Source: Gallionellaceae bacterium | GTDB taxonomy: Bacteria > Pseudomonadota > Gammaproteobacteria > Burkholderiales > Gallionellaceae | Reading direction: 5' to 3' | Length of the DNA: 27,568 nucleotides | NCBI GenBank assembly: GCA_003445795.1 | Contig: DMCN01000106.1 | Location: 20,399 to 47,966, forward strand | In this document: positions 15,375 to 22,182 of the stretch, in pieces | How the letters are laid out: each line of letters starts with the position of its first letter | How positions within the stretch are numbered: position 1 is the stretch's first letter | Made by a program: the position numbers and the translations under genes | Notes under the pieces: model-generated | The model's database searches: none | Told to the model about the DNA's origin: nothing | What the model saw: the letters and a program-made list of their open reading frames with translations, nothing else

Positions 15375-15404
15375 GCAGGATGGGCAACTCGTTGCCCACC
15401 CTGC
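15375..15404. terminator. Hairpin between convergent DUF4166 and hslO genes
   Basis: GCAGGATGGGCAAC (15375-15388), a TC loop, then GTTGCCCACCCTGC (15391-15404) form a 14-bp stem with one mismatch, a G-U wobble in the minus-strand transcript. Placed between two convergent stop codons 39 bases apart, it is probably a bidirectional terminator or mRNA-end stabiliser, though no strong U-tract follows. It shares its arm sequence with the repeat at 3256-3320. Confidence 0.65.
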
Positions 15405-15406
15405 AG

Positions 15407-16288
15407 TTAATGCAGCGTCTTGTTCGCCGACACCGCCATGACATCGGCGAATGCCGCATTCGCATCCACTTGGTCGAAGACATAGCGCTGATTGCAGAAT
15501 TCGCAGTGCACCTCGACATCGCCGCGCTCGTCGATGATGGCATCCACTTCTTCACGCCCAAGCATTCGCAGCATCCGGGCCACATTGTCGCGTGAGCAGG
15601 TGCAGCGGAACACCACATCCTGTGCGTCGAACAGACGGATATCTTCTTCGTGATACAGCAGATGCACCAGCTCGGCCGAGGGCACGGTGAGCAATTCTTC
15701 CGGCTTCAGCGTGTTGGCGATCTGCACAGCGTTCTCCCAGGGTTCCTCATCCGGCACTTCGTCCGGCTGGGGTAGTTTTTGCAGCAACATGCCGCCGGCG
15801 CTCTTGCCGTCCGCCGCAAGCCACAGGCGCGTCTCCAGTTGTTCCGAGCGCGTCATGTAGTTCTGCAATATCTCGGCGATGCTGTCACCTTCCAGCGCGA
15901 CGATGCCCTGATAGGCCTGGTTGCCGTCCTTGGGGTCGAGGGTGATGACGAAGCGGCCGTCGCCGACCATTTCCTGCAGCTTGCCGTGAGCAAGGTCACC
16001 TTCCCACTTGGCGGTGGCACGCAGTTCCAGATCGCCGGAGCATTCCACCACCAGCAGTTTCAGCGCACCTTTGCCGTGGATCTGCAGCACCATGGAGCCT
16101 TGCAACTTGAGAGTCGCGGCCAGCAGCACGGCGGCTGCACACAGTTCACCCATCAGATTGCGCAATACTTCGGGGTAGTCATGGCGATCGATCACGGACT
16201 GCCAAGTCGCGTCGAGACGGACGATCTCGCCGCGAAGGGAGGCATGTTCAAACAGGAAACGACGCAGGGAATCGGAGGAGTTTTTCAT
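15407..16288 (-). CDS. hslO: Redox-regulated chaperone Hsp33
   Basis: Cytoplasmic holdase of 293 residues, activated by oxidation of a zinc-bound Cys cluster. All four cysteines are present near the C-terminus: CxC (Cys229 and Cys231, CTCS) and CxxC (Cys262 and Cys265, CEFC). The N-terminal substrate-binding domain is complete. The chosen ATG (MKNSSDSLRRF) has no Shine-Dalgarno. A GTG six codons earlier is possible, but the region before the ATG carries a -10-like TATCAT and a GC-rich hairpin. It follows the M48 protease gene after 33 bases on the same strand, so it may be co-transcribed or have its own promoter. Confidence 0.95.
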   Translation of the reverse strand: MKNSSDSLRRFLFEHASLRGEIVRLDATWQSVIDRHDYPEVLRNLMGELCAAAVLLAATLKLQGSMVLQIHGKGALKLLVVECSGDLELRATAKWEGDLAHGKLQEMVGDGRFVITLDPKDGNQAYQGIVALEGDSIAEILQNYMTRSEQLETRLWLAADGKSAGGMLLQKLPQPDEVPDEEPWENAVQIANTLKPEELLTVPSAELVHLLYHEEDIRLFDAQDVVFRCTCSRDNVARMLRMLGREEVDAIIDERGDVEVHCEFCNQRYVFDQVDANAAFADVMAVSANKTLH

Positions 16289-16313
16289 GGCGCGCGATGA
16301 TAACACGCGCCAT
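16287..16313 (-). promoter_or_regulatory. hslO start region: hairpin containing TATCAT
   Basis: ATGGCGCG (16287-16294) and CGCGCCAT (16306-16313) are perfect complements around an 11-base loop. Read on the minus strand, the loop contains TATCAT, resembling a -10 box about nine bases before the hslO ATG, and the stem includes the first two bases of that ATG. It may be a promoter giving a near-leaderless mRNA, or a structure limiting read-through translation from the protease transcript. Confidence 0.3.
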
Positions 16314-16321
16314 CACGGCGT

Positions 16322-17383
16322 TCAGTTGCCGGGACACATCAATCGCATACGCTCTTTGGTAGCCGGATGGCTGGACAGGTAATCCATCGCGCTGTCGTCT
16401 TTTGCCGCACCCGCTTCGGGGTGCTTCTCTTTCACCTTGGCCAGATAGGCCGCTTCCATCTTGTCCAGAATGGTGCCCAGCAGACAGGGCGACAGCCCGT
16501 TGGCGCGCATGGTCTGTTCGGCGTACACATCGGCCTCGCGCTCCATGTCGCGCGAATATTTCGCCTGCATGATGATGGCGGGTGCGGTCGCCAGCAGCGA
16601 GCTGACATCGCCCACGTACCAGGCCAGCGCCAGACCGACCACCGAGCTTTGCAGCACCATACGCATGGCATGGCGGCGCTCGACGTGGCCGCGCTCGTGC
16701 GCCAGCACGGCGAGTATCTCGTTGTCGTCCTGGGCCAGTTCGACCAATCCGTCCAGCATCACGATGGTGCCGTTAGGCAGGGCGAAGGCGTTCGCGCCCA
16801 TGGGTGAGCTGCGGAAGATGATGTCGTATTTCAACTGCGCGTCGGCCGGCGTCCTGAGTCCCGCGTAGGCATCACGCAGCGCCTGCTGGCGTGCCTCATC
16901 GAGTGTACTGGGTTCCAGCAGGTATTCATCCATCGTCTCCAGCGTGGAATCGCCCATCTTTTGCAGCATCGACGCCGGTACGCGCATGGCCAGTTCTTCT
17001 GCCCCCCAGGGCAGCAGATATTTGTAGGCAGCGGCGAAGATGATCAGCATCAGCGCCATCGCGGCAAGCGCCCAAGGCAGGCTATGCTGCAGACTGTCCA
17101 GCCAACTCCGGCCCGCACCGACCTGTGCCAGCAACCTGCCTAACCCGGCCTGATCGTTCACTTCGCAATGCCCGCCGCCCGAATAGGTCAGCAGGCGCGG
17201 TGTGTTGCCCAGTCGCTCCGAGACATGCACCTCGCCCAGCGGCCAGCGCAGTTCGAGCGCATCGCTGTGCAGCAGCAGATCGCCGCCATCGATGGACAGC
17301 TGCACCGCTCTGCTCGCGGTGGTCTGCCCGTCGTAATAGGCGGCGGCGACCTCTATGGATGCGTCAGAAGGAGATGTCGACAT
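16322..17383 (-). CDS. M48-family zinc metalloprotease, membrane-anchored
   Basis: A 353-residue predicted membrane peptidase. The N-terminal soluble domain (about 1-100, including LSIDGGDLLLHSDALELRWP) precedes one transmembrane helix (about 103-124) and an M48 catalytic domain with HEXXH at 229-233 (LAVLAHERGHVERRH). The third-ligand motif is EREAD (Glu281). The C-terminal end MDYLSSHPATKERMRLM is typical of the BepA/YcaL-like M48 group. The start lies 20 bases inside the end of the YjgN gene. A DUF898 gene beside an M48 peptidase gene is, as I recall, a recurrent pair, so a joint membrane role is plausible. Confidence 0.93.
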   Translation of the reverse strand: MSTSPSDASIEVAAAYYDGQTTASRAVQLSIDGGDLLLHSDALELRWPLGEVHVSERLGNTPRLLTYSGGGHCEVNDQAGLGRLLAQVGAGRSWLDSLQHSLPWALAAMALMLIIFAAAYKYLLPWGAEELAMRVPASMLQKMGDSTLETMDEYLLEPSTLDEARQQALRDAYAGLRTPADAQLKYDIIFRSSPMGANAFALPNGTIVMLDGLVELAQDDNEILAVLAHERGHVERRHAMRMVLQSSVVGLALAWYVGDVSSLLATAPAIIMQAKYSRDMEREADVYAEQTMRANGLSPCLLGTILDKMEAAYLAKVKEKHPEAGAAKDDSAMDYLSSHPATKERMRLMCPGN

Positions 17384-18407
17384 CGAACATCTCGGCGGTC
17401 TCTTCGCCGGCGGCTGTCGCGTTGAGTTGCTGGTCGGCGACGAAACCGGACAGGTCGCCGCTGACTGCCAGCCCCATGGCTTCGATCTGCAGGCGCGCCA
17501 TGCGCACAGCGGCGAACGGCATGAACAACCCGAGCGTCAGCACGATGCCGATAAAGTTGCTCACGCGCACCCACAACAGGCGGCGGGCGGACACGTGGCT
17601 GAAGATGCGGTGCGGCCCCAGCGTGGTGCTGCCCCACACCAGGTTCTGCATGTAGGCGCTGAACAGGCTGCCAACGACCAGCATCGCCACCAGCATCACG
17701 AGCATGATGAACGGACCGGCCAACATCAAACCGCTGATGATTCCCGCCGCACCGGCTGCCCCCGATCCCATCATCATCGCCAGCGCGACTGCCAGCAGCA
17801 CCGAGCCGAGCATCACCGCCAGCGAGGACAGATAGAGAATATAGAAACCCTTTACAGGCGCGCCGAAACTGAACGAGGCGTTGCCGAAACGGCTGTTGTC
17901 GAACTGGTATCGCTTGATGCGTTGGTGCGCCAGCGGTGCCAGTAGATAGAGGGTGAACATGGCCAACAGGGGGTAGAGCAAAAAGGCGCGGTAAGAATCA
18001 CCGGTGCTGCCGGCAAAACCGAAGCGCAAGCCGCGATAGCTGCTGTTGTAGAGTTTGAAGCGCAGCGAACGCATCAGCAGCCAGGGCATCACCAGTGCGA
18101 GCAGCGCGGCCACGCCCAGACCGATCATGGGATCGTATTCGAACGCGGCGTTATAGCCGATCAGCAGGCCAAAGGCGATGAGGCGCCCTTTCAGGATGGC
18201 CTGCGGCGTGCCGTGAAAGTCGAAGCTGCCGCCGTCGAGACGGGTGTTGCGGTAGAAGTACTGCAGGCGTCTGACCTTGGCCCAGGCGCTGTAGATGCCC
18301 AGGGTTACGATGGTCAGCAACAGATTGACAATCCATATCTTGAAGTATTCCCAGCCACTGCCGGTGAATTCGAAACTCTGGTTCTTCTGCCCGAACTGCT
18401 CTTGCAT
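17364..18407 (-). CDS. yjgN: YjgN/DUF898 family multispanning membrane protein
   Basis: A 347-residue inner-membrane protein of the YjgN (DUF898) family, function unknown. The N-terminus has FEFTGSGWEYFKIWIVNLLL, followed by GIYSAWAKVRRLQYFYRNT and DFHGTPQAILKGR, the repeated hallmark of the family. A second related block is NSSYRGLRFGF. Several hydrophobic helices follow, with a Gly/Met/Ala-rich pair at about 225-285. The ATG at 18407 has AAGGGTGAG upstream; the frame stays open 42 codons further but without family similarity. The last 20 bases also encode the start of the M48 protease in another frame. Confidence 0.88.
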   Translation of the reverse strand: MQEQFGQKNQSFEFTGSGWEYFKIWIVNLLLTIVTLGIYSAWAKVRRLQYFYRNTRLDGGSFDFHGTPQAILKGRLIAFGLLIGYNAAFEYDPMIGLGVAALLALVMPWLLMRSLRFKLYNSSYRGLRFGFAGSTGDSYRAFLLYPLLAMFTLYLLAPLAHQRIKRYQFDNSRFGNASFSFGAPVKGFYILYLSSLAVMLGSVLLAVALAMMMGSGAAGAAGIISGLMLAGPFIMLVMLVAMLVVGSLFSAYMQNLVWGSTTLGPHRIFSHVSARRLLWVRVSNFIGIVLTLGLFMPFAAVRMARLQIEAMGLAVSGDLSGFVADQQLNATAAGEETAEMFDVDISF

Positions 18408-18500
18408 GCTCACCCTTTCGATGATTTTGTGTGATTTGGGTCCCGCATACCACTCCTCCCAGAGGGGTTGAACTGTAGCAGCCCGCTGCCGCTGCGGCAA

Positions 18501-18527
18501 TAAAAAAGGGCAGCCGAAGCTGCCCTT
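18501..18527 (-). terminator. Rho-independent terminator of the cytochrome operon
   Basis: On the minus strand AAGGGCAGC, loop TTCG, GCTGCCCTT forms a perfect 9-bp stem with a stable tetraloop, followed by a run of Ts (18507 down to 18501). It lies 25 bases beyond the stop of the dihaem cytochrome gene and closes the operon. Confidence 0.9.
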
Positions 18528-18552
18528 CGTCATACCTTCACGACACCAATCA

Positions 18553-19110
18553 TCAATCGCGGTCGGGGAAGTTCGGGATATCCACCGTGTCTTCGTCGAA
18601 GATGCCCTCTTCCGCCTTGGTGTGGCAGGCGTTGCAGTAGGCCTGCGACTTCACGTCCTTGTTGCCTTTGACCATCTTCTCGGGGATATCGTGGTGCTTG
18701 CGCTTGATGTAACGCACCTCGGTGATACGCAGCGGCACTTCACCGTCTGCGGTTGCCAGCGCGATCTTGCGCGAACGCTTGTACATGGAATTCTCGGCCG
18801 CATTCGCCATCGCGTAGTCGCTGACCTCCTTCAGTGTTTCCTTGTCCAGCGAGGCGTCCTCGCCGAAGTGATCGGCCAGCGCCTTTTCGTCCAGCAGTTT
18901 CACCCAGGACTTGCCCGGCAACAGACCCGGCTGATAGGCGAAGTGGCAGGAACCGCACTCTTCCTTCCAGACCTTGTTGTCGACTGCTTGCACTTCCTTC
19001 TGGCGCGAGAAGTTGACCAGCCACAACCAGAAATTGCCTTCCGCCAAAGCCGGTCCGCTGCTCATCAGCAATGCGGCGGCCAACAGTGCTGCCTTGATAT
19101 TTGTTCGCAT
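18553..19110 (-). CDS. dhc: DHC-type dihaem cytochrome c
   Basis: Periplasmic dihaem cytochrome c of 185 residues. The signal peptide is MRTNIKAALLAAALLMSSGP plus ALA. Two haem sites are seen: CGSCH (Cys52-His56) and CNACH (Cys159-His163). Candidate sixth ligands include the KRKHHDIPEKM segment. Size, motif spacing and context match DHC, the electron partner of SHP in Rhodobacter and Shewanella (established for those, inferred here). Of several in-frame ATGs, the one at 19110 has GGAG eight bases upstream and begins the signal peptide. It is the last gene of the operon, 17 bases after the SHP-like gene and just before the terminator. Confidence 0.9.
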   Translation of the reverse strand: MRTNIKAALLAAALLMSSGPALAEGNFWLWLVNFSRQKEVQAVDNKVWKEECGSCHFAYQPGLLPGKSWVKLLDEKALADHFGEDASLDKETLKEVSDYAMANAAENSMYKRSRKIALATADGEVPLRITEVRYIKRKHHDIPEKMVKGNKDVKSQAYCNACHTKAEEGIFDEDTVDIPNFPDRD

Positions 19111-19127
19111 CTTCATTTCTCCAATCA

Positions 19128-19529
19128 TCATTTGCCGAGCAGGAACTTCAGGTAATCGCCTTTTTCCTGCGCCGTGCATTCGCGCGCGAGGACGTCGTTG
19201 CAATTCCGTTTGAACCACTTCTCGATCTTCTTAACATCGGTCAACCGTTCCTTGTTGGCGCTGGGCGCCATCGGGGCGATGACCTTGTTGGTCTTGTGAT
19301 GCTTGCCTTCCTTGCCCAGGTCCTGGCCGTGGCAGGTGGAACAGGACATCGTCTGGCCTTCCTCGCCCTTGGATTCCTTGTGCCAGGCCTTGTCGCCGCG
19401 GGCAGCGTCGAAGCCCGCCGCGCCTGCGGACTTGTATTTTGCGAACAACTCGTCGGTCGCCGGGGTCGCCAGTGCCGCGGTCGTTGCCAGCAACAATCCC
19501 GCCGTCATCAATATCTTGTGCAGTTTCAT
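19128..19529 (-). CDS. shp: SHP-like monohaem cytochrome c (DUF1924)
   Basis: Periplasmic c-type cytochrome of 133 residues with a signal peptide (MKLHKILMTAGLLLATTAAL) and one haem site CSTCH (63-67). The C-terminal block KKIEKWFKRNCNDVLARECT matches the SHP/DUF1924 signature. In the Rhodobacter protein an Asn is the displaceable distal haem ligand, allowing O2 or NO binding. Asn109, next to Cys110, is the natural candidate here, and Cys110/Cys118 may form the known disulfide. Met87 (APMAPS) is an alternative ligand. Genes for DHC and a b-type cytochrome lie in the same operon, as expected. Confidence 0.88.
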   Translation of the reverse strand: MKLHKILMTAGLLLATTAALATPATDELFAKYKSAGAAGFDAARGDKAWHKESKGEEGQTMSCSTCHGQDLGKEGKHHKTNKVIAPMAPSANKERLTDVKKIEKWFKRNCNDVLARECTAQEKGDYLKFLLGK

Positions 19530-19539
19530 CTCGGCTCCC

Positions 19540-20160
19540 TTACCAGGTGATCTTGATCGCAGCAGCCATCAGCACGGCACCGGCGATAGCCTTGCCGGCG
19601 TGGCCGTTGCTGCTGTACGGATCGGCGGCTTTGGACACCGCATAGGCCATGGTCAGCATACCGGCCGTACCCAGCAGCGCGTGCAGGTTGTCCGGATCGG
19701 TGATGCCGTCTTCCAGATGGAAATCATCCCAGTGCGCAACCAGACCGGTCACCACGGTTGCCGCTGCCAATGCAACGGTGGCGCGCGCCAGTTTGGCGTG
19801 CGTACCGTTGGTCTGGCGCGGCTGTTGCACGCAGCCGCCGGTCTCGCACTCGTTGTCGTCGGGGGCAGTCAAGCCCGTCAAGCCCGCCCCCACGATGGTC
19901 GCCAGCCCCAGATACTTGTGCGCGTTGCTGCCGGAGAAAGTCGCCGGCTCGAACTCGGACTTCTTGATCTCGGGCGCGGCGCTGCCCGATTTCTTCACCG
20001 AGGTTGGTTCTGCATCGTTCGCCGCGAGTTTGAACGACTCGTAGTCTTTCACATACGCACTGGATGTCAGCGGCAGGTCGAACGCCGCCTCCTGCGCCAG
20101 TGCCGTTCCGGACAGCGCTGCCAGACATACGGCAACACTCAGGGACTTTATACCTCTCAT
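19540..20160 (-). CDS. Unrecognised four-helix membrane protein with one His per helix, in the SHP cluster
   Basis: A 206-residue protein of no family I recognise. Signal peptide (about 1-22, cleavage after TALA), a soluble Lys/Glu-rich stretch of about 55 residues, then four hydrophobic helices (about 81-99, 121-141, 158-177, 187-204). Each begins with a His: His81, His121, His160, His187. The helix 1-2 loop holds Cys105 and Cys110, a possible disulfide. Helices 1/3 and 2/4 place their His on opposite membrane faces, the pattern that binds two b haems in the cytochrome b561 core, so a trans-membrane electron carrier is plausible (inference). The ATG at 20160 has an AAGAGGAG site. It lies between the cytochrome b561 and SHP-like genes with gaps of 20 and 10 bases. 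Confidence 0.8.
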   Translation of the reverse strand: MRGIKSLSVAVCLAALSGTALAQEAAFDLPLTSSAYVKDYESFKLAANDAEPTSVKKSGSAAPEIKKSEFEPATFSGSNAHKYLGLATIVGAGLTGLTAPDDNECETGGCVQQPRQTNGTHAKLARATVALAAATVVTGLVAHWDDFHLEDGITDPDNLHALLGTAGMLTMAYAVSKAADPYSSNGHAGKAIAGAVLMAAAIKITW

Positions 20161-20180
20161 TGATTGCTCCTCTTGTTCAT

Positions 20181-20798
20181 TCACTTTGTTGGAATAGATG
20201 GCGTGTTCTTTCTTTTCTTCCCGGTGAGCATCGCCCTCACAAGGTTTTCTTTGTGCTGGATGCTGCCTGCCGCGACACCGATGAGGTGCAGCACGACGAG
20301 TATCAAGCCAAGGATGGGAAGAAATTCGTGGAGGTCGCGGAACGCGTAGCTGGCCTCATCGCTCACGCGGTTCGCCAGGAACACGAGCGGCCCCTCATAG
20401 TCGATCGCCGCCAACGTCAGCAGGCCGGACAAAAAGATCAATAGCAGCAGCGCCAGCATCGCGAACACCATCAGCGCGCCCGCCGGGTTATGCCCGAAAT
20501 AATGTTTTGGCTGACCAGCGAACATGCCGCGCACATAAGCGAGCGTCTCACCGGCAGAAAAGAAGAAAGAGCGGAAGCGCGCGTATTCGCTGCCCCGGAA
20601 GCCCCAGTAAAGCCGCAGCGCCACCATCACGCACAACAGATACCCGACCCAGACATGCAGCGCGGCAGCGCCGACTTCGCCGGAGATGAATGCCGTGGCG
20701 AAACCCGCAGCCAGGGTCCAGTGGAACACGCGGATGAAGCGGTCCCACACCTTCACAGTCACTGTCCTGCCTTCGATGTTGTCGTTCTCTTGTCGCAT
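20181..20798 (-). CDS. Cytochrome b561-type membrane subunit
   Basis: Inner-membrane b-type cytochrome of 205 residues with four main helices, of the bacterial b561/Ni-Fe hydrogenase b-subunit type. The likely haem ligands are all present: His26 (RVFHWTLAAGF), His48 (ALHVWVGYLL), His157 (DLHEFLPILG) and His171 (VVLHLIGV). The conserved YFGHNPAGALMVFAML segment is also visible. It should oxidise quinol or exchange electrons between the membrane pool and the periplasmic cytochromes encoded downstream. It is the first gene of the operon. The ATG has only a weak ribosome-binding site. Confidence 0.92.
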   Translation of the reverse strand: MRQENDNIEGRTVTVKVWDRFIRVFHWTLAAGFATAFISGEVGAAALHVWVGYLLCVMVALRLYWGFRGSEYARFRSFFFSAGETLAYVRGMFAGQPKHYFGHNPAGALMVFAMLALLLLIFLSGLLTLAAIDYEGPLVFLANRVSDEASYAFRDLHEFLPILGLILVVLHLIGVAAGSIQHKENLVRAMLTGKKRKNTPSIPTK

Positions 20799-21096
20799 GC
20801 TTTAGTCGATTGATTCTTGCCGGACGGAATGCCAAAAAATCCCGCTCACGAACTCCCATGCCTGGTTCCGGCACGGCCGCGCCTTCCGACTGCGGCAAAT
20901 TGATTTAGTTCGATTGGACAAGCAGGATGATTGCGATTGCCTGCGCGAAGCAGGCGCGGATTCTATCCCATAAGCCGGATCTCTTATGTCAAAAATCCGT
21001 TAAGGCACAGTGGTCCGGATGCCCGCAAAGTGCTTGCTGCCCACCTCAAACAGGACTAATCTGGTTTCGCGTCAACACCATAGAAGGAGGTGTGTC
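20799..21096. promoter_or_regulatory. Divergent control region between the cytochrome operon and the DUF3330-like gene
   Basis: This 298-base gap has no gene I can support. On the minus strand it contains a consensus -35 box TTGACA (20992-20987), but the TAGAAT further on (20965-20960) is 21 bases away, too far for a standard pair. A closer weak -10 such as GATAGA is possible. A hairpin GCCTGC-GCGAA-GCAGGC (20939-20955) would lie near the start of the leader, leaving a long untranslated region before the cytochrome b gene. The plus side ends in the strong AAGGAGGT site of the next gene. Confidence 0.35.
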
Positions 21097-21294
21097 ATGA
21101 CTACCCATCCTCGTCCCGATCCCGTGGCCGAAAAGATCCCCTGCGATGTATGCCAAAAAGAGATCCCCCTCTCCGAAGCCGAACGCTTTGAAGCGCAGGA
21201 CTATGTGGCGCATTTCTGCGGGCTGGAATGCTACTCGATATGGAAACAGCGCAGCGAAACGCTTGAGCGTCAAGACAAGGAAAGTCAGCGCTAA
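21097..21294 (+). CDS. DUF3330-like four-Cys small protein
   Basis: A 65-residue soluble protein with two cysteine pairs, CDVC (Cys16 and Cys19) and CGLEC (Cys41 and Cys45), probably one zinc ribbon. The surrounding text IPCDVCQKEIPLSEAE and DYVAHFCGLECYSIW fits DUF3330 as I recall it, a family also found near mercury-resistance transposons; no such element is visible here. The start is clear from AAGGAGGTGTGTC before the ATG. It converges on yaiI with 19 bases between stops. The function is unknown. Confidence 0.8.
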   Translation: MTTHPRPDPVAEKIPCDVCQKEIPLSEAERFEAQDYVAHFCGLECYSIWKQRSETLERQDKESQR

Positions 21295-21313
21295 GCCCCT
21301 GCGCTCGGAGAGT

Positions 21314-21763
21314 TCAGACTGCGTGCTTCGCCAGAAACCTGTCCAACTGGTTGGCGAACATCTGCCGGTCACTCTGGCTCAGGGTCGGCGGCCCGCCCGT
21401 CTCCACCCCGCTGCTGCGCAATCCATCCATGAAATTGCGCATGGTCAACCGTTCCTGAATGGTGTCTTTGGTGTAGAGCTCGCCGCGCGGATTCAGCACG
21501 TGGCCGCCCTTGGCGATCACCTCGGCGGCCAGCGGAATGTCGGCGGTGATGACCAGATCGCCCGTCTCGCACATCTGCACGATCTTGTTGTCGGCTACAT
21601 CGAACCCGGCAGGCACCTGCAGAGCACGGATGTGCTTCGACGGCGGGCAATACAACAGCTTGTTCGCCACCAGCGTGGTCTGTATCTGCAAGCGGTCGGC
21701 AACGCGGAACAGTATCTCCTTGATCACCTTGGGACAGGCATCGGCATCCACCCATATCTGCAT
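21314..21763 (-). CDS. yaiI: YaiI/YqxD family protein (UPF0178, DUF188)
   Basis: A soluble 149-residue protein with a PIN-like fold, function unknown. Typical family landmarks are IWVDADACPKVIKEIL at the N-terminus, VITADIPLAAEVI in the middle, and VLNPRGELYTKDTIQERL followed by MRNFMDGLRSSG. The conserved acidic residues (Asp6, Asp8 and the Asp of TADIPLA) fit a metal site as in PIN-like nucleases, but activity is unproven for the family. It follows the small membrane-protein gene by three bases on the same strand, suggesting one operon. Confidence 0.93.
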   Translation of the reverse strand: MQIWVDADACPKVIKEILFRVADRLQIQTTLVANKLLYCPPSKHIRALQVPAGFDVADNKIVQMCETGDLVITADIPLAAEVIAKGGHVLNPRGELYTKDTIQERLTMRNFMDGLRSSGVETGGPPTLSQSDRQMFANQLDRFLAKHAV

Positions 21764-21766
21764 CGC

Positions 21767-22162
21767 CTATCTCCGGCCGCGCAAGGAATTGCGATAGAAC
21801 AGATACGGCGCGACCGCCACCCACAACAGAATCAGCGGCCAGAGACGGCCCGCAGACATATCGTAGTTCGCCAGCAGCACTTCCCACGGATGTCCGGCAA
21901 CGTAATGGAAGAACAGGAACTCGAACGCCACCGTCAGTGCCATCCAGAACAGGCCGATCTGCCAAGCCTCGCGCGCCGAGACCGGCGGCCACAGGCGCAC
22001 ATACTGGCGGATCACCACGGCGAACAACAGGATGCCGGTCACACAAGAGAGTTGATGCGCAGATAACTCGGAGACATATTTGCCGTAAGTGAATTCACGC
22101 AACGCGCCATTGATCATGGCGACTGCAAGCAACACGAACCAGCCGCCCAGATAACGCACCAT
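21767..22162 (-). CDS. Hypothetical four-helix membrane protein
   Basis: A 131-residue protein with four hydrophobic segments (about 5-20, 38-54, 68-88 and 107-123), no signal peptide and a basic C-terminus (NSLRGRR). I do not recognise a family. The ATG at 22162 follows GGGA by six bases. A TTG eight codons earlier would overlap the upstream gene and is less likely. It sits between yaiI and a larger unrecognised membrane protein in a run of minus-strand genes. Confidence 0.75.
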   Translation of the reverse strand: MVRYLGGWFVLLAVAMINGALREFTYGKYVSELSAHQLSCVTGILLFAVVIRQYVRLWPPVSAREAWQIGLFWMALTVAFEFLFFHYVAGHPWEVLLANYDMSAGRLWPLILLWVAVAPYLFYRNSLRGRR

Positions 22163-22182
22163 CACGATTCCCGATCTTGTCG

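Noticed and set aside
21097..21294. Mercury-resistance or transposon remnant, because DUF3330-like proteins occur near mer transposons
   Set aside because: No mer gene, resolvase, transposase or terminal repeats are present nearby; the gene looks like a normal stand-alone chromosomal gene.
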